From positions 1 through 15,189 of the forward strand of contig CAYRUP010000037.1 of the NCBI GenBank assembly GCA_964427485.1: a stretch of 15,189 bases of DNA. Direction: 5' to 3'. The first letter of the stretch is position 1; the number at the start of each line of letters is the position of its first letter. Position numbers and translations under genes: made by a program. The notes below the pieces were generated by a model. That model saw only the letters and a list, made by a program, of their open reading frames with translations, was not told the origin of the DNA and searched no databases. Below, one piece after another: positions 1 through 5,569 of the stretch. The DNA comes from CAYRUP01 sp964427485 (GTDB lineage: Bacteria; Pseudomonadota; Gammaproteobacteria; DSM-16500).

Positions 1-19
1 AAATTTGCGGATTGTCCGC

Positions 20-44
20 ACCCTCATCCCCTGCCCTTCTCCCG
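20..44. repeat. Half copy of a hairpin-forming intergenic repeat
   Basis: These 25 bases are identical to 6621-6645, where the element is complete and forms a perfect hairpin. Here the right arm is missing: after CCCTTCTCCCG the sequence runs into unrelated AT-rich DNA. The copy begins 27 bases beyond the stop codon of the cyclase gene and has the same orientation to its upstream gene as the copy at 6621. It is likely a decayed or truncated member of a REP-like family. A short 6-bp inverted repeat (TGCGGA/TCCGCA, 6-20) directly abuts it. Confidence 0.7.
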
Positions 45-70
45 ATAAATCTGCAACAACACCAATAAAA

Positions 71-769
71 TTATTTTGGCACTAAACCAATCGCTCTCGC
101 GATAGCTTCCGTGCCGCCTTCCGTTTTAATAGGTAAAATAATCGTGTATGCACCAATAGGCGGTAGTGATTTACAATTCGCAAGATTTTCAACAATGTAT
201 TTACCTGCTCCCAAAATTGTATAATGCACTGGAAAAGTAAGATCTAAACAATCCGGTGAAAGTGAATCCACCGCTAAACCTGAAATATTTCGTTCAAGTA
301 ATAATTCAGCGCTTTCAGCAGAAAATCCAGGAAAATGCATTTGACCTGTCTCATCTGGATTGCGAAATTTTTTTGCCTCATGCCAATATTGATCCCAGCC
401 TGTGTAACCAATGACGACACTACCCGGTGAAATTTTTCCGTGTCGTTTTTCAAACGCAATAATATCATCACAACTAATATAATAATCGGCGTGCGCTTTT
501 TTCGAAACATCAATTAAATAGACCGGTGCAATTAATTCGTCAATGGGAATATCAGATGCACCTTGCGCGCCTGGAATAAAATGCGATGGCGCATCAATAT
601 GTGTGCCAGTTCCTGCATTCATTGTAATGGATTGAACTCGGCAAGCTTCTGGATAATCTACAATAATACTGTGATTAAAACCGCAATTTCCACTCCAGGT
701 CGGTGCGGATGAATTGAGAGTGTGGGTTAAATCAATGAGTTTAAATCGTGAAAAAGGTGAAGTTTCCAT
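71..769 (-). CDS. Cyclase-family (kynurenine formamidase-like) metal-dependent hydrolase
   Basis: This 232-residue protein is full length for the cyclase/kynurenine-formamidase/isatin-hydrolase family (Pfam Cyclase, PF04199), cytoplasmic metal-dependent amidohydrolases acting on small cyclic or acyl-amide substrates. The N-terminal strand 'LIDLTHTLN' is typical. The metal motif, normally HxGTHxDxPxH, reads GTGTHIDAPSH at residues 53-63: H57, D59 and H63 are present but the first ligand position is G53. The conserved C-terminal His and Glu are seen as H182 and E194 (VHYTILGAGKYIVEN). The start at 769 has a good ribosome site, AGGA five bases upstream. The gene follows dedD after 73 bases that hold a strong hairpin, so it may be co-transcribed or only weakly expressed by read-through. 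The substrate cannot be told from sequence; naming it kynB would be unsafe. Confidence 0.85.
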   Translation of the reverse strand: METSPFSRFKLIDLTHTLNSSAPTWSGNCGFNHSIIVDYPEACRVQSITMNAGTGTHIDAPSHFIPGAQGASDIPIDELIAPVYLIDVSKKAHADYYISCDDIIAFEKRHGKISPGSVVIGYTGWDQYWHEAKKFRNPDETGQMHFPGFSAESAELLLERNISGLAVDSLSPDCLDLTFPVHYTILGAGKYIVENLANCKSLPPIGAYTIILPIKTEGGTEAIARAIGLVPK

Positions 770-800
770 GATTATCCTGAAATCTTTCTAATTATTATTT

Positions 801-836
801 TTTTCTCCCTTCTTTCTTTGGAAAGAAGGGAGAAAA
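801..836. repeat. Perfect 16-bp hairpin after dedD
   Basis: The arms 801-816 and 821-836 are exact reverse complements around a TTTG loop. The hairpin starts six bases beyond the dedD stop codon, where a terminator would be expected. On the minus strand the stem is followed by an A-rich stretch rather than a U-run, so it is not a canonical intrinsic terminator; on the plus strand there is no U-run either. The outer frame CCCTTCT...AGAAGGGAG matches the hairpin at 6635-6662 while the inner stem differs in a compensated way, so I treat it as a divergent member of that repeat family that could stabilise or attenuate the dedD transcript. Confidence 0.65.
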
Positions 837-842
837 TGAAAA

Positions 843-1856
843 TTATATTTCTAACGGTTTGTAAGGTATAACAAATCCCTGCATATTCAAATGCTGATGA
901 ATATCATTTGATAATTTGGCGGCAGAAGCAAGTTGATGTTCAGGACCAATATAAACGCGTGTGCTCACGTTACCTTTTGCTGATTTAACTTCGTGAGTAA
1001 ACACTTTATAACCTGCTTTTCGTAATTTATTAGCCAGCATAATTGCATTTTGTTTGACTTTGAAACTTCCCATTTGGACTGCCCAAGCTGTTTTTTCTTT
1101 GCTGAACTGATCCAATGTTTTTTTGTTTTTTGCAATGACTGATTTAATAGCTTTGTGAGTATGAGGAGTATGCATAACCGCAGGTTTAAGTTTAAGTCCT
1201 GAAACAGATTGTTCATCTGGTTTTTGAGCTTGAACTAGCGCTGGTGCAACCTCTTTTGGAGCTGCATCCGGAGTTGGTGTTGGTGCAGTTGTTGCAACTG
1301 GAGCTGTGGTTTTTACAGGTTCAGCTTCTTTAGGGCGTTCATAAATGATGCCGGATTCATTTGCAGCATTCTTATCTTTTTGAACGTCTGGTGTCATATT
1401 TGCGACATTCGCTGCTTTTTTATCTACATTCGTCGTAGCAGTATTTGCACTGGGATCAGTCGGTGTCGCAACAGGCGAGTCAATTTTATTGACATCAGGC
1501 GTTGGCGCTGGTTGTGCTGCTTCTGGTGTTGCTGCTGCACTGGTATCCGATGGCATATCACCTGCTTGATTAGGTTGCGTTGCAGATGCATTGGTATTGT
1601 TAACAGCGACATCATTATTGGGGTTTGGTGATGCAGCATCTGTATTTACCGCGTTTTCTGCGGGAGTTGCATCCGGTGTCGTCGTGTTAGATGCGGTGAC
1701 GGGTGCAGTTTGCTGATCAGGAAATGGTGGTGCTTTTATGTTAGACGCCTCTTCTGTTGGAGAATCATTTCTGCCGAATAAAAGCGGCATGACGATGACG
1801 ATCAATGCAATAACAACTAATATTCCTATTATCCTTTGCGTTCGTTTTTTTTCCAT
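843..1856 (-). CDS. dedD: DedD-like cell-division protein with SPOR domain
   Basis: This is a predicted inner-membrane protein of 337 residues with the three-part DedD plan. The N-terminus is a short basic stretch (MEKKRTQR) followed by one membrane helix (about residues 8-26, IIGILVVIALIVIVMPLLF). A long linker of about 230 residues rich in Ala, Pro, Thr, Asn and Asp spans the periplasm. A C-terminal SPOR domain (about residues 257-337, starting WAVQMGSF) would bind denuded septal peptidoglycan. E. coli DedD supports FtsN and constriction by this route. The start at 1856 is chosen because GAGG lies six bases upstream and MEKKRTQRIIG matches the family's usual beginning. An ATG at 1868 would add four residues and overlap the accD stop as ATGA. 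Either way it is translationally linked to accD. folC, normally between accD and dedD, is absent. Confidence 0.88.
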   Translation of the reverse strand: MEKKRTQRIIGILVVIALIVIVMPLLFGRNDSPTEEASNIKAPPFPDQQTAPVTASNTTTPDATPAENAVNTDAASPNPNNDVAVNNTNASATQPNQAGDMPSDTSAAATPEAAQPAPTPDVNKIDSPVATPTDPSANTATTNVDKKAANVANMTPDVQKDKNAANESGIIYERPKEAEPVKTTAPVATTAPTPTPDAAPKEVAPALVQAQKPDEQSVSGLKLKPAVMHTPHTHKAIKSVIAKNKKTLDQFSKEKTAWAVQMGSFKVKQNAIMLANKLRKAGYKVFTHEVKSAKGNVSTRVYIGPEHQLASAAKLSNDIHQHLNMQGFVIPYKPLEI

Positions 1857-1864
1857 AATATCCC

Positions 1865-2743
1865 TCATGTTTTTTCTGTGGTTGAAATAGCTCGCTGTCT
1901 GGTTAGTTTTGCTAAAAGTCGAGTGATGGTTTCACGCAATTGATTACGTGAAACAATCATATCGATTGCGCCATGTTCTAATAAAAATTCACTGCGTTGA
2001 AATCCTTCGGGTAATTTTTCCCGTACTGTTTGTTCGATAACACGGGGTCCAGCAAAACCAATCAGTGCTTTGGGCTCTGCGATAATAACATCGCCTAGCA
2101 TAGCGAGACTCGCTGAAACACCGCCCATCGTTGGATCTGTTAAAACCGAAATGTAAGGAATACCTTCTTCTGCTAAACGGGCCAAGGCTGCACTGACTTT
2201 TGACATTTGCATTAAAGAAATTAATGCTTCTTGCATTCTTGCGCCACCGCTTGCAGAAAAACACACAAATGGAATTTTGAATTCAAGGGATGTATTGACG
2301 CCACGTACAAAACGCTCACCGACTGCCGCTCCCATTGACCCACCAATAAAACCATATTCAAAAGCGGCGGCGACTAAAGGCAAGCCTTGTACTTGTCCGC
2401 GCAATACAATCAGCGCTTCTACTTCATCTGTTTCTTTTTGTGCGGTATATAAACGGTCTTTATATTTTTTTAAATCCTTAAATTTCAAGGAATCAACGGT
2501 TACAACATCAGCTGCAATTTCAACTTGGGTACTTTCATCCAAAAAATACGCCAAGCGTTTTCGAGCTGAAATACGCATGTGATATTCACATTTGGGGCAA
2601 ACGATGAGATTTCGTTCTAGCTCCGAACGATAAAGAATAGCATTACATTTTTCGCATTTTGACCATAACCCTTCAGGCACGCCTTTTTTAGTGACGGCTT
2701 CAGTTCGGATTCTGGAGGGCAATAATTTCTTGAACCAACTCAT
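1865..2743 (-). CDS. accD: Acetyl-CoA carboxylase carboxyltransferase subunit beta
   Basis: AccD is the beta subunit of the carboxyltransferase part of acetyl-CoA carboxylase. With AccA it moves the carboxyl group from biotin on AccB to acetyl-CoA, giving malonyl-CoA for fatty-acid synthesis in the cytoplasm. The 292-residue length is normal. The N-terminal four-cysteine zinc ribbon is intact (C30, C33, C49, C52), followed by the crotonase-fold carboxyltransferase domain with the oxyanion-forming glycine stretches GGSMGAA, SGGARMQE and PTMGGVSASLA. The near-C-terminal PEGFQRSEFLLEHGAID block is characteristic. A ribosome site (AAAGG, five bases before the ATG) supports the start. In Pseudomonas and Legionella accD follows trpA and precedes folC; here both partners are missing, and dedD begins within ten bases of, or overlaps, the accD end. 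Confidence 0.97.
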   Translation of the reverse strand: MSWFKKLLPSRIRTEAVTKKGVPEGLWSKCEKCNAILYRSELERNLIVCPKCEYHMRISARKRLAYFLDESTQVEIAADVVTVDSLKFKDLKKYKDRLYTAQKETDEVEALIVLRGQVQGLPLVAAAFEYGFIGGSMGAAVGERFVRGVNTSLEFKIPFVCFSASGGARMQEALISLMQMSKVSAALARLAEEGIPYISVLTDPTMGGVSASLAMLGDVIIAEPKALIGFAGPRVIEQTVREKLPEGFQRSEFLLEHGAIDMIVSRNQLRETITRLLAKLTRQRAISTTEKT

Positions 2744-2776
2744 AACGACCTTTATTGATTTTACAAAACTGACGTC

Positions 2777-2782
2777 ATTATA
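2777..2782 (-). promoter_or_regulatory. Possible -10 box of an accD promoter
   Basis: On the minus strand this reads TATAAT, a perfect -10 hexamer 33 bases before the accD start codon. The region 16-18 bases upstream holds no good -35 match. The 8-bp palindrome TGACGTCA (2770-2777) lies at the expected transcription start and could be an operator or chance. A promoter is expected here because accD is separated from the upstream ATPase gene by over 400 bases. Confidence 0.4.
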
Positions 2783-2848
2783 AGAGCAAATGGGGGAAAG
2801 TTATAGGGGAATCCTTGGGTGGTAGGAGAAAATTGTCTATACCCCAGC

Positions 2849-2868
2849 GGGCACGGCATGCCGTGCCC
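2849..2868. repeat. Perfect 20-bp GC-rich palindrome
   Basis: The arms GGGCACGGCA and TGCCGTGCCC are exact reverse complements with no loop, followed by TAC. It stands out as a GC island in AT-rich intergenic DNA. Its look is that of dispersed REP-like palindromes found between genes of many proteobacteria. No U-run follows on either strand, so an intrinsic terminator is unlikely. Confidence 0.6.
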
Positions 2869-3092
2869 TACAGTTAAAACATAAGCGTCTGGTAGTGTAT
2901 ATTTCCAAACACTTATATTTTAATTAATATATTTATGCAACAACGCCATGCGTAAGTCCTAATCTATTGATTTAAGGACTGCTATAGCTTATGCCTTCAT
3001 GGGTATTAGTAGTACAATATTAAGAAAGAGAGAATGAATGTGGTATATATTGACTCGAGGGGGAGTAGATGGCTTTAATTCATTTTATTTGG

Positions 3093-3106
3093 GTGGGCAT
3101 GCCCAC
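3093..3106. repeat. Perfect 14-bp GC-rich palindrome
   Basis: GTGGGCA/TGCCCAC pair exactly with no spacer. The palindrome lies 75 bases beyond the stop of the DUF4143 ATPase gene. It shares the TGGGCA/TGCCC flavour and the intergenic setting of the palindrome at 2849, but the two do not align as copies. It is not followed by a T-run on either strand. Confidence 0.5.
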
Positions 3107-3181
3107 TAAATATGATCCAAAGTGTTCGAGCGCATCAAATAAAGGCATCGGTGCATATTCGGTTATCAGGGTTAATAATCT

Positions 3182-4303
3182 CTATAAAAATAAATGCATC
3201 AAAAATTCTGCGGCTTTCATTACTTGAATATTGCCAACTTTTCGTTCATGCCGCAAATTTTTTACAAGCTGAATTGCAGGAAAATCATTTTTTGTATGAA
3301 AAGCAAAAAGCGATTTATCAATTTCTTTATTACTGTTTTTTACTTCAATAATTTTTTCAACACAGTCATCATTTACTAAAGCAAAATCAACTTCCTGTCC
3401 ATCTTTAGTGCGCAAGTAATGTAATGCAATATTTTCTCCGAGATAATCCATTCGACCATAAACACTTTTTAGCAAACAAACAGCAACTAAATTTTCTAAT
3501 TTTGCCCCTTCATCACCTTTAACAAGTCCATTATCAAAAAAATATAGCTTGGGTTCTTTTAATATACTTCTTGCAATATTATTTGAATAAGGCGTCACGC
3601 GAAAAATAATAAATAATGCTTCTAATATTTCAATGTATTTTTTTATTGTATTAGGAGAAACTGCAACATCTTCAGCAAGTGATTGGTATGAAATAGGTGT
3701 ACCGACTTTTATTCTCAATAATTCAAAAACTGTTTTTAATGCTTTCAAATTCTGCACCATATCGAAATCAAATACATCTGTTGAAAGCATGCTATGACTA
3801 TACTGTAAACGCCATCGCGCTGCTTCAATAGCATTATCAGCGAGATAAGGCTCAGGAAATCCGCCTTCTTGTAATAATTTTTCAAAATCGACCGGCTTAT
3901 TAAGATGAAATAATTCAGAAGGCGACAAGGGTAATAAACGATGTAAGAAATAACGACCTGCAAGTGAATCGCCAATTTTATTAAAAATATCAAGACGTGC
4001 GCTGCCGGTAACTAAAATATGTAATTTTGCAGGCTTGGTATCGAACAGTCCTTTTAAATAATTTTTCCAGGCAGGCATTTTGTGGAGTTCATCAAGCACA
4101 ATTAAATCTGTTTTGGGAGACCATGCCTGTTCGGTAATGAGCTCTCTATCTTCCATCTGATCGTAGCTCAGGTAAACCGGGTTAGTAAAAGTCTCAGCAA
4201 TTTTTTTGGAAACATAAGTTTTGCCAACTTGCCTGGGACCCACAATAATTCCCATTTTTTTGGCTAAGTCTTTGATAATCAATTTAATCTGAATTCTTTC
4301 CAT
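3182..4303 (-). CDS. AAA_14/DUF4143 ATPase with nuclease-like C-terminus
   Basis: This 373-residue protein has the plan of AAA_14 plus DUF4143 ATPases, a widespread and mostly uncharacterised, often horizontally moved family. Positions count from M at 4303. Walker A is GPRQVGKT (22-29), Walker B IVLDELH (about 68-74), a sensor-1-like TGSARLD is at 99-105, and GRYFLHRLLPLSPSEL is the family block that follows. A winged-helix-like segment (about 199-234, YQSLAEDVAVSPNTIKKYIEI) comes next. The C-terminus keeps a PD-(D/E)xK-type pattern: VDF (D306) and EVK (E320, K322). A TTG start at 4351 would add 16 residues but lies inside the inverted repeats upstream, so the ATG at 4303 is preferred. It sits alone between truA and accD, where trp genes are normally found, and looks more AT-rich than its neighbours, which suggests insertion. 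No toxin or antitoxin partner is seen. The substrate is unknown. Confidence 0.87.
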   Translation of the reverse strand: MERIQIKLIIKDLAKKMGIIVGPRQVGKTYVSKKIAETFTNPVYLSYDQMEDRELITEQAWSPKTDLIVLDELHKMPAWKNYLKGLFDTKPAKLHILVTGSARLDIFNKIGDSLAGRYFLHRLLPLSPSELFHLNKPVDFEKLLQEGGFPEPYLADNAIEAARWRLQYSHSMLSTDVFDFDMVQNLKALKTVFELLRIKVGTPISYQSLAEDVAVSPNTIKKYIEILEALFIIFRVTPYSNNIARSILKEPKLYFFDNGLVKGDEGAKLENLVAVCLLKSVYGRMDYLGENIALHYLRTKDGQEVDFALVNDDCVEKIIEVKNSNKEIDKSLFAFHTKNDFPAIQLVKNLRHERKVGNIQVMKAAEFLMHLFL

Positions 4304-4304
4304 A

Positions 4305-4353
4305 TTGACTATTCTGCAGTGTTTTGCGGAATAGTCAAGACTTTTCCGCAAAA
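4305..4353 (-). promoter_or_regulatory. Palindrome-covered promoter/operator of the DUF4143 ATPase gene
   Basis: Two interleaved perfect inverted repeats lie directly before the start codon. Repeat A has 10-bp arms at 4305-4314 and 4329-4338 (minus strand TTGACTATTC ... GAATAGTCAA, 14-base spacer). Repeat B has 10-bp arms at 4322-4331 and 4344-4353 (TTTTGCGGAA ... TTCCGCAAAA, 12-base spacer). A further TTCCGCA stands at 4374-4380. Repeat A's outer arm contains a -35-like TTGACT (4333-4338), and 16 bases on is a -10-like CAGAAT (4311-4316). Transcription would then start about at the ATG, giving a nearly leaderless mRNA. A protein bound to these repeats would block the promoter; the gene product's own winged helix is one candidate. 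Function is inferred; the repeats are directly visible. Confidence 0.6.
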
Positions 4354-4403
4354 TGTTGCAGTTTAGTCGGAACTTCCGCAGATGTATTTAGCAAGACGGA
4401 TAG

Positions 4404-5183
4404 TTAAAACAATAATATGTCCTTGTTTCTGTGAGAAAAACCATAAGCCTCTGGATAATTAACTCTCCAAAGATAAAGCCCCATGGGCGGCGCTGTTTTC
4501 CCCGCTTTACGTCGGTCTTTGGCCTCCATAACTTCCTGCATCCATTCTGGGCTCTTTAATCCCGCCCCTACCATCATTAAGCTGCCTGCAATATTACGTA
4601 CCATATGATGTAGAAACGCATTCGCTTGTATCTCAATGACAACAAAATCATCCTGCCGAGTCACCTTGATATAATGGACATTGCGCATAGGTGATTGTGA
4701 TTCGCATTCCGCTGCACGAAAGGAGCTAAAATCGCGTTCGCCCAGTAGAAATTGCCCCGCAGTTTGCATCCATTCCACATTTAAAGGACGGTGGTACCAT
4801 GTCACGCGTGCTGCAAAAATAGCGGGACGTATGGAACTATTGTAAATAATGTAGCGATAACAACGTGACAATGCAGAAAAACGCGCATGAAAATTGACAT
4901 CGACTTCTTCTGCCCATTTGACCGCGATACTGGCCGGTAGATGCGTATTAGTACCTAACGTCCAAGCACGCAATGTTCGAATGGCGTTTGTATCGAAATG
5001 GGCAACTTGTCCTGTCGCATGCACACCTGCATCTGTTCTACCCGCACAGGAAAGTGTGATCGGTTCATTCGCAATGCGACTTAATGCACCTTCAAGCGAA
5101 CCTTGTACGGTCAGTAATTTTTCTTGTGATTGCCAGCCAAAAAAATCTTGACCGTTATACTCTATGCCTAATGCAATTCGCAT
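4404..5183 (-). CDS. truA: tRNA pseudouridine(38-40) synthase TruA
   Basis: TruA isomerises uridines 38, 39 and 40 in the anticodon arm of many tRNAs to pseudouridine. The 259-residue protein is the usual length. It starts with the family signature IEYNGQDFFGWQSQ and carries the catalytic aspartate D51 in the motif GRTDAGVHATGQVAHF (48-63). Further conserved pieces are the FHARFSALSRCYRYIIYN stretch (about 97-114), RDFSSFRA and the C-terminal FLHHMVRNIAG block with an arginine that interacts with the active site. The start codon overlaps the stop of the small FimV-like gene by one base (TAATG), indicating translational coupling. The order asd, fimV, truA is the conserved gammaproteobacterial one. 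trpF, its usual downstream neighbour, is absent. 100 bases separate the truA stop from the ATG of the following ATPase gene, without a clear terminator. Confidence 0.97.
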   Translation of the reverse strand: MRIALGIEYNGQDFFGWQSQEKLLTVQGSLEGALSRIANEPITLSCAGRTDAGVHATGQVAHFDTNAIRTLRAWTLGTNTHLPASIAVKWAEEVDVNFHARFSALSRCYRYIIYNSSIRPAIFAARVTWYHRPLNVEWMQTAGQFLLGERDFSSFRAAECESQSPMRNVHYIKVTRQDDFVVIEIQANAFLHHMVRNIAGSLMMVGAGLKSPEWMQEVMEAKDRRKAGKTAPPMGLYLWRVNYPEAYGFSHRNKDILLF

Positions 5184-5551
5184 TAAAGACCTGTCATTAA
5201 CTGTTCTGCTTGTCTTTGTTGCAGAGGATTACCCTCTTCCGTGACTTGTTTAAGAATCGCTATTGCTAATTTTTTTTCGCCCATTTCAATGTAGGCACGC
5301 GCCAAGTCCAGCTGAGTGGTCAGCACATCATCGCCTGCAATAGAATCAAGATGCTGATTTGTCACGGTTCGCATCGTATTTTTCATATGCGCAGATTGCG
5401 TTTTTTTAGAATTTTTTAAGCGTGATGCGATCAGTATTAACAGTAAAAAACCAGTCACTAATAGACAATCTTTCAACATCATGTCTTGGCTTAAATAAGA
5501 TAAATAAGGCTCTATCAATGTCAAAAATTGTTGTAGATAATTGTCATACAT
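5183..5551 (-). CDS. Miniature FimV-like protein (membrane anchor plus FimV C-terminal motif)
   Basis: This is a 122-residue protein with one membrane helix (about residues 29-45, LLVTGFLLLILIASRL) followed by a basic stretch and a C-terminal single TPR-like segment (about 69-122). That segment, with TTQLDLARAYIEMGEKK followed by an alanine/glutamine-rich helix, resembles the conserved C-terminal domain of FimV (TIGR03504 type). Full FimV proteins are large pole-organising proteins with a periplasmic LysM domain, one membrane span and a long acidic cytoplasmic region; none of the LysM or acidic part is present. Position supports the identity, since fimV lies between asd and truA in Pseudomonas-like genomes. 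The start has an excellent ribosome site, TAAGGAGG five bases before the ATG, and the stop overlaps truA by one base. No remnant of a longer N-terminus is seen: asd ends 18 bases upstream. It may retain the protein-interaction role of the FimV tail without peptidoglycan binding. Confidence 0.75.
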   Translation of the reverse strand: MYDNYLQQFLTLIEPYLSYLSQDMMLKDCLLVTGFLLLILIASRLKNSKKTQSAHMKNTMRTVTNQHLDSIAGDDVLTTQLDLARAYIEMGEKKLAIAILKQVTEEGNPLQQRQAEQLMTGL

Positions 5552-5569
5552 TACATCCTCCTTACGGCA

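Larger units (their letters stand above)
2744..3181. other. 438-base gene-free gap between the DUF4143 ATPase and accD
   Basis: I see no convincing gene on either strand. The gap contains the accD promoter region at its left end, a perfect 20-bp palindrome (2849-2868), an imperfect bulged hairpin (about 2946-3002), and a second GC-rich palindrome (3093-3106) in otherwise AT-rich DNA. No tRNA cloverleaf, transposase fragment or recognisable trp-gene remnant was found. The trpF-trpB-trpA genes usually lie in this interval, so it may be a deletion scar; this is inferred only from family gene order. Confidence 0.5.

Noticed and set aside
71..769. Calling the cyclase-family gene kynB
   Set aside because: The first metal histidine is absent and no other tryptophan-degradation gene is nearby.
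801..836. Intrinsic terminator for dedD
   Set aside because: The stem is perfect, but the minus-strand transcript has A residues rather than U residues after it, so the canonical signal is missing; it is kept as a repeat hairpin.
1380..1639. ORFs on both strands across the dedD linker
   Set aside because: They arise from the low-complexity Ala/Pro/Thr-rich linker of DedD; the Cys/Arg/Ile- or Gln/Leu-rich products are frame shadows.
3069..3227. Small plus-strand ORF of 52 codons, preceded by a GGGGAG-like site
   Set aside because: It runs through the 14-bp palindrome and into the 3' end of the ATPase gene on the opposite strand, and its protein shows no recognisable family or composition of a real gene.
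3182..4303. A toxin-antitoxin or multi-gene defence island around the ATPase
   Set aside because: Its neighbours are truA and accD, and no partner gene or second defence gene is found in the flanking gaps.
3182..4351. TTG start for the DUF4143 ATPase
   Set aside because: The extra 16 codons lie entirely within the nested inverted repeats and putative promoter; the ATG at 4303 gives a normal family N-terminus.
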